64,000 nt of DNA from Torymus aiolomorphi (taxonomy: Eukaryota > Arthropoda > Insecta > Hymenoptera > Torymidae), in assembly GCA_036365515.1 (NCBI GenBank), contig CM070874.1:170311297-170375296 (forward strand). The letters are read 5' to 3'. The position numbers were made by a program, and so were the translations under genes. The notes beneath the pieces are model-generated. The model saw nothing but the letters and a program-made list of their open reading frames with translations. It had not been told where the DNA came from and searched no databases. Positions 23,420-34,990 of this stretch are shown in pieces (position 1 is the stretch's first letter; every line of letters starts with the position of its first letter).

Positions 23420-23850
23420 TTTAATACAAAAGTTGTAGGGTTCAGAGGGGCCCAACTGATCGTGATCTTGGTTATGACCTTGAGGTCAATGATCAAGGTC
23501 ATTTGAACGTCAAATCGATTTTTTCAAATGGGAAGCCCCACTTTTGACCTTGTAAATGGAAAGAGCGGAAAATTTTACGTTCAGATATGTCCTAGAGTCA
23601 AGGTCATGGTCATGGTCATGGTCATGTTTAAAATCAAAATCAATCAACGCATCAAAACATTCCCATAATTAGGCATACGAGACAAATTGTTAAATACAAA
23701 AGTTGTAGGGTTTGTAGCGGCCCAACTGATCGTGACCTTGGTTATGACCTTGAGGTCAATGATCAAGGTCATTTGAAGGTCTAATCGATTTTTTCAAATG
23801 GGAACCCCTATTTTTGACCTAGTAAATGGAAAGAGCGGAAAATTTTACTA
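23420..23850 (+). repeat. Left subterminal array of the Tc1/mariner-type element
   Basis: About 1.6 copies of a unit containing TTGTAGGGTT, CCCAACTGATCGTGA, GGTCAATGATCAAGGTCATT and CATGGTCATGGTCATG. The same unit occurs inverted about four times at 25530-26530. TCAAGGTCA, the extended half-site bound by NR5A/ERR-type nuclear receptors, recurs in it. Confidence 0.75.
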
Positions 23851-24138
23851 TTTTTACTATTATCAATATTTACCAGGGTTAACCACTTATATCAAATAAT
23901 AACATAAGTTAATAAGTGTTGACCACCTGTATCCAATAGTGACCGGTAGTATTCAGCATTGATCGGTAATAATAGTCAATAATTATTACTGTTTACATCA
24001 AATTGTTTTCAAATTGAGCACACTTATATTGGCACAGAAAATTAATCTTTTTCGTTTTAAAATATTGTATAGTATAATAACATATTATTTCTTTTGTGGT
24101 GTGTTTTGATAAATAATTGCATTTACAACTAAAAAAGA

Positions 24139-25205
24139 ATGCCTTACTATTCTGCTAATGAAATAGTTGACATTCTTCTTATTTTAGGAGAATGTCAACG
24201 AAACTATCGAGAGGCAAGCAGATTGTATCGTGCTCGGTTCCCTCAACGATAACATCCTGATCATACTGTAATACGTGACATTGAACTGCGCGGTCGACAA
24301 GGAAACTTCGTTCGAAGAAGGAGGACACTGAATGAACACGATTATGAAAATAATCCTCGCTTTCTTGCTGTTCTAGCCATGGTACATTTAAATGTTCATG
24401 TCAGTTTACGCGAAATCGAGTTAACAATGGGTATTCCAAGATCTACGGTCAGCAGATATTTACGATATGCGCGTTACCATCCTTACCACATTACTCTAAA
24501 TCAAGCTTTAACTGTGGAAGATTATCGACGGAGAATAACATTTTGCCAATGGGCAACACAACAAATTACTGATGATGAAAATTTCTTTAACAATGTTCTT
24601 TCTAGCGACGAGGCTACATTTCAGAGTACTGGTATGTTGAATCGCCATAATTGCCACTACTGGTCTCCTGTTAATCCTCATTGGATACGAGAAGTTGATC
24701 ATCAGCATCGCTGGAATGTAACGGTATGGTGTGGTATCATTAACGGATGTCTGATTGGGCCTTATTTTTTGAAGGTCACGTAACTCAACATACTTATTTA
24801 CAGTTGCTGAGAGACGAGCTGCCACTCTTTCTAGAAAACGTTGATCTCCATACAAGGGCCAGAATGTGGCTACAACAAGATGGTGCTCCTCCACATTATG
24901 TCAGAATTGTCAGAGATTTTCTTAATGAAAGGTTTAACGGTCGATGGATTGGTAGAGGAGGTTCCGTAGCATGGCCACCAAGATCTCCAGATCTGACATC
25001 TCCAGATTTTTATTTATGGGGCTTCCTAAAAAATACAGTCTACCGCAACAGGCCAACTACAAGAGATGACATGATTCAAAGGATTACACAAATCTGCTTA
25101 AGTATTCCACGTCAAGTATTATTAAATACTGTTAGAAACTTTAAAAGGAGAATAGAATGTTGTCAACAAGTAAATGGTGCAACTTTTGAGCATCTTCTTC
25201 AGTAA
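24139..25205 (+). pseudogene. IS630-Tc1-mariner transposase, broken
   Basis: From ATG 24139 it encodes a protein of about 355 residues, with one in-frame TAA at 24250-24252 and one frameshift near 24765-24772 in a T run. The N-terminus (YSANEIVDILLILGECQ) is the first helix-turn-helix of a family very common in ant and bee genomes, followed by a second HTH (LREIELTMGIPRSTVSRYL). The catalytic core shows LSSDEATF (first Asp), CHYWSPVNPHW, VWCGIINGCLIGPYF, QQDGAPPHY (second Asp), then RSPDLTSPDFYLWGFLK (third acidic residue Asp). The C-terminal CQQVNGATFEHLL is also family-typical. All three catalytic acids are present. Only two lesions separate this copy from an open frame, but the N-terminal stop makes it inactive. 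Confidence 0.8.
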
Positions 25206-25278
25206 ATGGTGACCGAAACACTTGGATTCTATGACTAAATACACATGAACGTGGAATTTTCCAATGAATTTTTAGCTG

Positions 25279-25520
25279 GACTGATCATCCCCGACCTTGC
25301 CTTAACTGGCCGGGTCATCTCCGACCTTGCCTTAACTGACCGGGTCATCTCCGACCTTGCCTTAACTGGCCGGGTCATCTCCGACCTTGCCTTAACTGGC
25401 CGGGTCATCTCCGACCTTGCCTTAACTGGCCGGGTCATCTGCGACCTTGCCTTAACTGGCCGGGTAATCTCCGACCTTGCCTTAGGTGACCGGATCATCT
25501 CCGACTTTGCTCTTAACTGC
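25279..25520 (+). repeat. 30-bp minisatellite, 8 copies
   Basis: The unit reads CGGGTCATCTCCGACCTTGC then CTTAACTGGC, with single-base variation in single units. It stays open in both directions (GRVISDLALT on the + strand), which produces a spurious ORF. It lies between the transposase and the right subterminal array. Confidence 0.9.
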
Positions 25521-25529
25521 ACGGAAACT

Positions 25530-26530
25530 GACCATAACTTTGACCATGACCTTGACCCAAGGTCATATCAGAATTTTTCGGTTTTTCTATTTACGAGGTC
25601 AAAAGTGAGGGTTGCCGTTAAACAAAATTGATTTAACCTTCAAACGACATCATCCTTGACCTCAAGTTCATGGTCAAGGTCACGATCAATTGGGCCCCTC
25701 CAAACACTACAACTTCTGTATTTAACACTCATATGCGTAATTATGGGAATGTTTGGATGCGTTGATTGATTTTGATTTTAAACATGACCATGACCATGAT
25801 CATGGCCTTGACTCAAGGACATATCTAAACGTAAAATTTTCCGCTCTTTCCATTTACGAGGACAAAAGTGGGGGTTCCCATTTGAAAAAATCGATTTGAC
25901 CTTCAAATGACCTTGATCATTGACCTTAAGGTCATAACCAAGTTCACGATCAGTTGGGCCGCTCCAAACCCTACAACTTCTGTATTTAACACTCGTATGC
26001 GTAATTATGGGAATGTTTGGATGCGTTGATTGATTTTGATTTTAAACATGACCATGACCATGACCATGGCCTTGACTCAAGGACATATCTGAACGTAAAA
26101 TTTTCCGCTCTTTCCATTTACGAGGTCAAAAGTGGGGGTTCCCATTTGAAAAAATCGATTTGACCTTCAAATGACCTTGATCATTGTCCTGAAGGTCATA
26201 ACCAAGGTTACGATCAGTTGGGCCCCTCTGAACCCTACAACTTTTGTATTTGACAATTTGTCTCGTATACCTAATTATGGGAATGTTTTGATGCGTTTAT
26301 TGATTTTGATTTTAAACATGACCATGACCATGACCATGACCTTGACTCAAGGATATATCTGAACGTAAAATTTTCCGCTCTTTCCATTTACGAGGTCAAA
26401 AGTGGGGGTTCCCATTTGAAAAAATCGATTTGACCTTCAAATGAACTTGATCATTGACCTCAAGGTCATAACCAATGTCACGATCAGTTGGGCCCCTCTG
26501 AACCCTACAACTTTTGTATTAAAAGTTTTT
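25530..26530 (-). repeat. Right subterminal array of the Tc1/mariner-type element
   Basis: About four inverted copies of the left-end unit (about 255-bp period; CATGACCATGACCATGACC, TTTCCGCTCTTTCCATTTAC, CCCTACAACTT(T/C)TGTATTT). TGACCTTGA, the complement of TCAAGGTCA, recurs. Confidence 0.8.
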
Positions 26531-26689
26531 TTCCATCACCTTTAGTTTTCGAGATATTTGCCTGGTGGTTTTAAAATGGGACACCCGGTATATATATATA
26601 TATATATATATATATCATTGTACGGTATTTTGAGGATTTCATAAAGAATTTGTACAATAGTGGTGACACAAATATAAACATTGTTATAA

Positions 26690-26835
26690 ACAACCAATAA
26701 ACAAGCGCGTGACTAAAGAAATAATGACCCTAAGGTTATTGACTAACACCACGACGCCTGCGGCGCCCGCTTTTACGGAAAAATTTCACGGAATTTCCGA
26801 AATCGATGTATTGACACACTATTGTGGAAACCGCT
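26690..26835 (-). repeat. R-B copy 3, inverted
   Basis: The reverse complement matches 23070-23190 (GCGGGCGCCGCAGGCGTCGT and GGTGTTAGTCAATA). Confidence 0.65.
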
Positions 26836-26956
26836 GAAAAATCCTCAAAATGCCTCTCGAGTGCTTTGGACTTTTGAGGAGACTCCTCAAAATGCCTACA
26901 AAATCCTCAAAATTCGGTATATATGACTTATATAATCCTCAAAATGCGTCCCAGAT

Positions 26957-26957
26957 G

Positions 26958-27026
<69 letters not shown>
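26957..27026. repeat. (TA)n microsatellite
   Basis: About 70 bases of TA, preceded by several CCTCAAAATGC phrases (26840-26955). Confidence 0.9.
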
Positions 27027-27031
<5 letters not shown>

Positions 27032-27035
27032 TATA

Positions 27036-27370
27036 TTAGTTTGGCGCTTATTTCCCAAAGTGCTTGAATACCGGCTCCCAACCCGAAAATCACTCGGTTC
27101 TACCCAAAAACGAAGAATGCAGCCCAAAAACCTGATTTAGAAAGAGTTTAAACCGACCCAGTTTTAAAAAAACGCTTTTTTTCGCATTTTTTCACTGTTC
27201 ATACTCTTATGTATTGATTTCTCTAGCAATTTTTTTTTATATCTGATAAACATTCGGAACATCTCTGTGAGTGAAAATAATGTCTCCTGAAGTGATTTGG
27301 GATAAAAAGAAATTATTTTTGTTAAGAATCAGCTCGTAAATATTAAAAAAATATATAAAAAATATCAAAA
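27036..27370 (+). repeat. Interspersed repeat R-A, copy 1
   Basis: Matches the reverse complement of 41455-41803 over about 330 bases (GGCGCTTATTTCCCAAAGTG, TTTAAACCGACCCAG, CATTCGGAACATCTCTGTGA). It is AT-rich and non-coding. Class unknown. Confidence 0.75.
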
Positions 27371-27890
27371 AATTCACAAAAACGTGCTTATTTTTGCAAT
27401 CTTCTGAAGTATCATTGCGTTACCATCAGTGGACGTTAATGTAACTTATACTGTCCAAAAGTAGAGCCAAATATCTACAATTTCCTTTTTTCTAAGCCTC
27501 TAGGTGCTTCCCTCATCGAGTTATGCTCCTATAAATTCCGTAAGAAAATCGTAACTTGAAATCTGTGAACAAGGTAGTCGAATTTTTACACTTTTTACTA
27601 CTTTTAAATGCAGTTCAAGTCCCAATGTCACTTAAACTTATTTGAAACAAATAAATTAACGTCATACTTTTTTCAATCTTTTGTCTCATCCCCGGAAATT
27701 TATTTCTGAAAAAATGTGTATTCATCCCTTGTTAAAAAAAGAGATTAAAACGGATTGAATAAAAACCAATTCGTTACAATCCGTTTTTTGAACATTTTAG
27801 GTACGTTTCAATACGTTTCGATCTTTTTTTTTCACGGGGGATGCCCAAAACTATATTTTGATTCTTGTCATATAAAATACTATTGTTATC
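27371..27890. other. No gene recognised
   Basis: AT-rich. Nothing beyond short homopolymers seen. Confidence 0.45.
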
Positions 27891-28137
27891 CATGGTACAA
27901 GAAGACAAGGATGTTCTTGCGTATGTTTACATAGGCCGACCAATCAGGAGAAGGACCGAAACGACGCCATATCGATACGCTCGAAATTTTCGCTTACTCG
28001 CATTGTAAAATTGTAAATTAACCCTGCTCTATGCTTCAGCCTCCGCCATGATGATCGCCATATTGAATCACGGGCCGTGCGCGAACTTGAACGAAAGTGC
28101 GTCGGCTAATGAGCATATCTTGTCTTCTTGTACCATG
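27891..28137. mobile_element. Fold-back MITE C
   Basis: Perfect 19-base termini CATGGTACAAGAAGACAAG in inverted orientation at both ends, 247 bp in all, non-coding. It abuts the inferred BEL-1 LTR. Confidence 0.65.
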
Positions 28138-28553
28138 TTTAAGTATTATTCAAACTTTCCCGCGAAACGTTAGTGATCTCGGCACTCACAACCAAAGCAA
28201 GCAAGCCTCGGCCTTCCGGCAGTATGCGTGCGATCGCGGTCGAGAATAGTTGGGGTTTCTTGCGTAGAAACAATGTCGGCATGCAGGGTGTAGTTAGTGA
28301 CGAAATAATGATTGTTATCGCGTAGGTTAGCTAAACCGAGTGGCCAGCGAGGCCAATATTGTAAACTTGAATGAGTGTGAGTATGAAGAAATTAATGTTG
28401 AATGGCATGTAGTGTTCAGTGAGTAATAAAGAAAAAATTAAAATAAAAGGGCAAGTATTTAGTGATTTATCCACTCCACCAAAATCCAGGTCTTTCTCCT
28501 AAGCATTCCAGTAGACACAAAAAAAAGTTTAAAGTAGATAAACAGAAACATTA

Positions 28554-28570
28554 TGGCTCTTCGAGCCGGA
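28554..28570 (+). other. BEL-1 primer-binding site
   Basis: TGGCTCTTCGAGCCGG directly follows the inferred LTR end. BEL-2 has TTTGGTCTTTCGAGCCGG at the equivalent place, a form I know from other insect BEL/Pao elements. Confidence 0.6.
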
Positions 28571-28939
28571 GTCAATCCTGGCATGGGATGCTTGGAGTGA
28601 TTTTGGTTTTTGGTGGTCTGGAAAAGTAATTAGAGTGATAGCACGTCGGTACTTTCGAGGAACTAACGATTATGTAAGCAACGAAAACCGAGTAGTCACG
28701 TCGATAGACTCAAGCAGATCGCGCGCTGTTTACATCTCTCGAGGAGCGTAAGGTCGAAGACGCTCGGTTCGACCCAAGGAATTTGTATACTCATCGCGAC
28801 CATTACTCGTATTAGACCATAAAATCAGTCAGCTCGGCCGAAACGAAATTTAGTCGCTCAATTTAATTAGCATGCACGTGCTTTTTTCTCGCGGTGTCCA
28901 TTAGTCTGTATTCAGGGTGAAGAAAAGACGCGCATCATC

Positions 28940-30266
28940 ATGGCGGTATCTCTGCAGAAGAAAATTAAGCAACAAGAGACGGATATTGGTCTACTGAGTC
29001 GAGCCTTCTTAAATATGATGAAAAAGGGCTCGAATCATACGAGAGGGGTCATTGAAACAAGAACCGCAGCCCTGGATGGACGCTGGGCTGTGATACGGGT
29101 TCGACATCAGGAAATTTGGGACGAGTTTGAGAGCATCCCAGATGATGTGAAGAAGGCCAGTAAGCTTGATCAGAGTCAATATTTGACCGATCCGGATGCC
29201 TTAGAGGCAGTCGAAGAGACCTTCCTCGATGAGCGCTCCAAATTCGCTGATGCTCTGGCCGCACTTAACCCCCCTCCGGAGCGAATACATAACACGCTTG
29301 CGACTTCAGGTAATGCAACGATACATACCACGGCAACGCGGAAGCTACCGCGCATCGAATTACCGCGATTCACAGGCAAGTACTCCGAGTGGACATCGTT
29401 CCGCGACCTTTTCGAGTCAATGGTAAGCGAAAGTGACATTACCGACGTAGAACGTATGCAATATCTGAAGGTAAGCGTGGTAGATGAGGCTGCGACCTTG
29501 ATAAAAAATCTGCCCGTTACGGCGGATAACTACAAACGCGCCTAGGACAAGCTAAAAGAACACTACGACAACAAGAGGTTCCTGGTTAATTCATGTCTTA
29601 ATATGCTATTTCAGATAAAACCACTAACAAAGAAGTCTGCGGTGGATCTAAAAGCCCTGCGCGCTATTACAGCAGATGCAGTCGAAACTCTGGAATCACT
29701 GAAGCGGCCAGTTGAGCAGTGGAGTGACATGTTGGTATACGTCACAGTTCAACGGCTCGATGCAGCTTCACTACGAGACTGGGAAACAGAATTGGGTGAC
29801 TCCATGGAACCCTCGACTTACAAGCAATTGCAGAAGTTTCTGACTACACGCATCCAAGCACTGGAGGCCATCGAAGGCAGACGGGAACCATTGTTGGTGG
29901 CACCTCAACAAACTAAACCTACCTCAGGCGCTCAGGCGTCTCAAAAGAAGACAACTACCGGTAAGGTCGCTGCGCTAAATATAGTCGAGAGTAAACCAGA
30001 AAGCTGCGCATGCTGTGAACGCCGACATTTTATAGCGAGTTGCCTCACATTTAAAAATATGACTCAGAAGCAAAGAAGGGAGTTGATCTCTACTAAGCGA
30101 CTTTGCTTTAATTGTTTAGGTACGCATGGAGTGAACCACTGCCGTTCGTTAAAGCGATGCGAAATCTGCAAGGGAAAGCATCACTCCTTGCTACACCAAG
30201 AGTCGCCGCCATTCCCCACGCCACGCCAGGACCCTCCAGAGGCAGCTATCCGCAACCCTCACGCCG
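28940..30266 (+). pseudogene. gag: BEL-1 gag
   Basis: Starts at ATG 28940. It is a BEL/Pao Gag of the DUF1759 type: an N-terminal coiled-coil-like region, then LPRIELPRFTGKYSEWTSF, the family signature (LPKLxLPxFxGxxxxWxxF). Helical repeats around AATLIKNLPVTADNYKRA and QLQKFLTTRIQALEAIEG follow. Zinc knuckles close it: CERRHFIASC, CFNCLGTHGVNHC and CEICKGKHHSLLH. A single in-frame TAG at 29543-29545 interrupts it. At 30262-30266 the frame meets the target duplication of the Transib-like element. The frame resumes after 32166, and removing the insert plus one target copy (1900 bases) keeps the same phase, as BEL elements normally encode gag and pol in one ORF. Confidence 0.8.
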
Positions 30267-30639
30267 CACAGTGGGAAAAAATGGACAAAATTCTTGTGAC
30301 AGCTCAGTTTTTGACGAATCTTGATAATTTTTATTTTTAAATACTCTTAATCTTCTAGAGAATAATGTGTCACTGCGAAAATTACGATAATATTGTCCAA
30401 AAATAAATAGCGGCGATAATATATTTTTAACGGAAAAATTCTAACTCTATCATCTATTTTATGTACTTTAGATACGTAAAATTTGCCGGAAACCCTTGGG
30501 TGGGAAGGGAGATTTATTTCTCTCATCGTTCTCCACCCCCACAAGGTTCTCAAACCTTACTATGGATGAAAATTAAAATAATTATAAATAATAATACAAA
30601 AAATGAATAAAAAATAATAAAATTTATCTGGTATTTATG

Positions 30640-30758
<119 letters not shown>

Positions 30759-31520
30759 AATTAAAACAATAAATAAAAAAAATGTACATGTAATAGATAG
30801 GTTGACGGTAAATAATAATAATACCAATTTGCATAGGAAACTATTTTTTTTTATTTTTTCCTTGTAATTAATTTACACGTATATTCATAATATACAAATT
30901 ATAGGCATAATATACAATGTATAGATTACTTTCAACAGACTACTTATATACAAAAACACAATTATTTATATAAAATTATACATAAAATTCTATACAATCA
31001 AAACTATTGTTATATATAAGTATAATGTACAATATTTATAGGCATATGAAAAAAATAAAACAAAAGATTTTTATTTAAATTAATATTTTTATCATTTACC
31101 ATTACCATGTACTAGATAAATTATACAATTTTATATATATTTTTTCATTTTTATTTATGAATATACATGTAAATTAATTACAAGGAAAAAATGTTAAAAA
31201 CTAGTTTCCTATGCAAAATGATATTGTTGTCATTTACCATTAACTCATGTATTATATTTATATATACTAGTGGGACTTCCCCCCTGATTGCTTCGCTCGT
31301 CAACCCCCACTTTCGAGTTGTTTTCTAAGTAATGTTTTTAAAAGTTTATGGTTCTGCATCAGGTTCTACCTCAAAATAAATGCAAATTATACATATTTTT
31401 TTTAATATTATAGCCTCATTTTACTTGAGTTTGCGGTTTGTAGGTTTGTGTTTTATGGGTTTCATAGGTTTGCAGGTTTGGAGTTTGTGGGTTTGGAGTT
31501 TGTGGGTTCTGGGTTCATAG

Positions 31521-31908
31521 GTTTAGGGTTTAGGGTTTATGGGTTTAGGGTTTATGGGTTTAGGGGTTTAGGGTTTATGGGTTTAGGGTTTATGGGTTTA
31601 GGGTTTATGGGTTTAGGGTTTATGGGTTTAGGGTTTATGGGTTTAGGGTTTATGGGTTTAGGGTTTATGGGTTTAGGGTTTATGGGTTTAGGGTTTATGG
31701 GTTTAGGGTTTATGGGTTTAGGGTTTATGGGTTTAGGGTTTATGGGTTTAGGGTTTATGGGTTTAGGGTTTATGGGTTTAGGGTTTATGGGTTTAGGGTT
31801 TATGGGTTTAGGGTTTATGGGTTTAGGGTTTATGGGTTTAGGGTTTATGGGTTTAGGGTTTATGGGTTTAGGGTTTATGGGTTTAGGGTTTATGGGTTTT
31901 GTGGGCTT
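31521..31908. repeat. 15-bp telomere-like minisatellite
   Basis: About 23 near-perfect copies of TTTATGGGTTTAGGG, that is TTTATGGG alternating with TTTAGGG. A degenerate G/T-rich lead-in starts at about 31440. Both strands stay open (MGLGF on +, NPKPI on -), giving long spurious ORFs. Confidence 0.9.
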
Positions 31909-32166
31909 GGCTTTGTTGGGTTTAAGATTTATGTATTTATGTTTATCATTTATCAAGTAATTTATGTCTTTAGTCTACATTGCCTGTATAAATAGCGTTA
32001 TAAGGTCCGTACCTAACCTCAAAATTTTTATGAATACAAAAACATGATTTTCGCAGTGAGAGGTTGTTCTGTAGTATCCTCTGAATACGTATACCAATTT
32101 TGGAGAAGTTTGGTTGAGAATTGAGTTGTCACAAGAATTTTGTCCATTTTTTCCCACTGTGCGCCG

Positions 32167-34990
32167 GCTCAAGCGAAGCCCAAGGACAAACCAGACAAGA
32201 GATAGTCGGAAGCTACACTGTGCACACCAGTTCAAAACATGCGGTTTTATTAGGAACCGCCCAAATCAAGGTTACATCGGGTGAACGCACACTCGTCCTT
32301 AGAGCGTTGGTCGATCCCTGTTCGGAGACGACATTCATAAGAGAATCAACGGTACAGGTTCTCCGGGCTCCGCGTCGTTCTACAATAGTGCCGATTACCG
32401 GCAATATAAGGCATACGGCCCGATTTTGTGTTGCCTTGTCAGTTGCTCCAAGATTTCCTTCAAAGGAATCATGGAAGGTCGACGCACTAGTTCTCAAGCA
32501 ACTTACTGACTACCTTCCACCAACGCCACCGTCGACCGCGGGCTTGACATTTGTTAGTGATCTGTTACTGGCGGACTCGTACACTACACTTGAACAGCCC
32601 ATCGACATGATTTTGGGTGTAGATATTTATACGCACATACTCAGCTCTGGAGTAAGGAAGCATCCTGCCTCTAACGTCGTGGCGCAAGAAACGACATTAG
32701 GGTGGATCTTGTCCGGCCGTGTGCAAGCCAGCCACGTGCAAGCAGTGGGCAAGCAGGTAACAGCACATGCATGTACCACAAATGGAGATCTGCTCCAGGC
32801 CATTCAGCGATTTTGGCATCAGGAGGAACGTACTGCCACTCAGGAAGTATGGTCCGACGACGAGATAAAGTGCGAAGAGCACTATGCAACCACAACCCGC
32901 AGGGACCAGGAAGGGCGGTACGTGGTCAAGCTGCCATTCAAGGATGATCCTCCCCAGCTTGCGGATTCGTATTACGTAGCAAGAAAGATGATGCTACAAA
33001 TGGAAAGAAGATTTGGTCAAGATCCAGAATTATATCGCCTATATAAGGAATTTATCGACGAATATGTCACACTTGGACACGCGAGATATATGGACCCTAC
33101 CGACGCGAACGGCAAACCAACCTTCTACTTACCTCACCACGGTGTGTTAAATCGCTCCGATGGCAAAGTCAAGATTCGTGTAGTTTTTAATGGATCGGTA
33201 CGACTAGGTGGCGCCAATATCAACGAGTGCCTACTATCAGGACGTAAGTTGCAAACAGAACTGAGAGATGTAATTCAGAGATGGCGACGACATCGTTATG
33301 CTTGGAATGGCGACATAATTAAGATGTTTCGCCAAATAAGTATGGATGCAGCAGACCAGTACTACCAGCTCATAGTCTGGCGAGACAAGCCATCGGATCC
33401 ATTGCTTGTACTGAAATTAACTACAGTTACCTACGGTCTAGTCTGTGCGCCGTTCCAAGCCTTACGGACCTTGCATCAACTCATCAAGGACGAAGGACAC
33501 ATCTCGGAATCTGCTTCAGAAATTCTCATGAATGACACTTATGTAGACGATGCATTTGGAGGAGATGACGATGTCGAAAAAGCCAAGCATAAACGACTGG
33601 AATTTACACAGCTGTTAAAGGCGGGCGGGTTTGCCCTCAGTAAATTGACTGCAAACCACCCGGAACTACTGGATCAAAACAGCGTTGACATCCCAGCTGC
33701 CCCCAGGGCTCTGGATTTTGACGATGAGCCAACTCGTAAGGTGCCTGGCATCATGTGGAAGCCTTCACATGACGTTTTCATATTCAGCGTCACCTTAGGC
33801 TCAAGTGAGGCCCCGGTGACAAAGAGACTGGTCTCGTCGCAAATCGCTCACCTATTCGACCCCTTAGGTTGGGTATCACCAGTCGTCATAAGGTTTAAAA
33901 TATTTTTGCAATCATTGTGACACCTAGGTACGCAGTGGGATGATCCATTACCCCCTCACCATGTACAAAAATGGCAAGAACTGATCTCAAGTCTTAAGGA
34001 TTTAACCAACCACTCCATTCCCCGATGGATAGGCCTCACATCCATGCAACAAGGGGTTGAATTGCACGGGTTTGCTGATACCTCCGAGAAGGCAGTGGCG
34101 GCAGTTGTTTATCTTCGAACTGTCTACCGAAATCACCAAACCTCGTGTATCATATTAGCCTCGAAGACTAAAGTCGCCACGCTTAAACAAGTATCGTTGC
34201 CCCGGCTCGAATTGAATGCAGCTGCCATGCTTGCACGCTTAGTGAAAGATCAAGCCGAGATCTTGGAGCTGAAGGATATGCCGAAGTTCCTGTGGTCTGA
34301 CTCCACCGTCGCCTTATCTTGGATTCAAGGACACCCAACACGATGGGTAACTTACGTTGCCAACAGAGTTTCGCTCATACAGACGACGGTACCGGAGGCA
34401 GCCTGGCTCCACGTCGCTGGAAAACTCAATCCTGCAGATGTGGCGTCGCGGGGAACATCAGCTTCGAACATCATTGAAGATAATACTTGGATACATGGAC
34501 CAGAGTTCTTACGCGCCTCAACGTCGGCATGGACAGTAGACTGCGCATTCACTCCCCTCATCAACTGTCCTGAAGAACGCAAACGCGTTCACATAACACA
34601 GAAGGATAACCCTCAAGAATGGGATCTACTGCAACGATACTCTCAATTGGGAAAGCTATTGAGAGTCACGGCACGCTGTCTCCAATTTGCGGAAAAAATC
34701 AAGGCCTCAGTACACCTCCGTCATACATACCGACGAGCGATTCTCCCCGAGCGGAATGAAATCAACATCCTAACCCCTGCTGACTTGTTGCGTGCAGAGA
34801 CGTGGTGGGTATTACAGGTGCAACATGTGCATTTCAAGACCGAACTGGCACAACTTGCAGCTGGAAAGGAGATAGCTAAGGGGAACCCATTAGCCAAGCT
34901 GAGCCCGTACATAGAAGACAAAGGTTTACTTCGCATCGGAGGTCGCTTACAACACTCCTTATTAGAGGCCGACGAAAAAATGATTATCCC
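32167..34990 (+). pseudogene. pol: BEL-1 pol: protease, RT, RNase H; integrase lost
   Basis: The frame continues from gag across the Transib-like insert. The protease region shows ALVDPCSETTFI, where BEL elements usually have a DSG or DPG triad; the Gly is Cys here. The reverse transcriptase follows (FYLPHHGVLNR, KIRVVFNGS, DIIKMFRQI, YGLVCAPFQA and the catalytic NDTYVDDAFGG). Next is the Peptidase_A17-type connection (FDPLGWVSPV), then RNase H with a single TGA at 33918-33920 before it (HGFADTSEKA, LPRLELNAA, LWSDSTVALSWI, NPADVASRG). The last recognisable residues are GRLQHSLLEADEKMIIP, the segment just before the integrase zinc finger. There the sequence joins an unrelated transposase fragment. 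Two stops, the protease substitution and the loss of integrase and 3' LTR make it dead. Confidence 0.85.

Larger units (their letters stand above)
23355..26588 (+). mobile_element. Tc1/mariner-type transposon with subterminal repeats
   Basis: Terminal inverted repeats start CCGGGTGTCCCATTTTAAAA and continue into ACCACCAGGCAAATATCTCG at both ends. The element is flanked by TA on each side (23353-54 and 26589-90), the hallmark target duplication of the IS630-Tc1-mariner group. It is 3234 bp, long for the group, because each end carries arrays of a unit of about 255 bases. The centre encodes a broken transposase and a 30-bp minisatellite. Confidence 0.85.

Noticed and set aside
25279..25520. CRISPR-like array
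   Set aside because: The units are contiguous without unique spacers and lie in a eukaryotic transposon; it is a minisatellite.
31448..31960. Proteins with MGLGF or NPKPI repeats
   Set aside because: Both are translations of the same 15-bp minisatellite on opposite strands; there is no gene structure.
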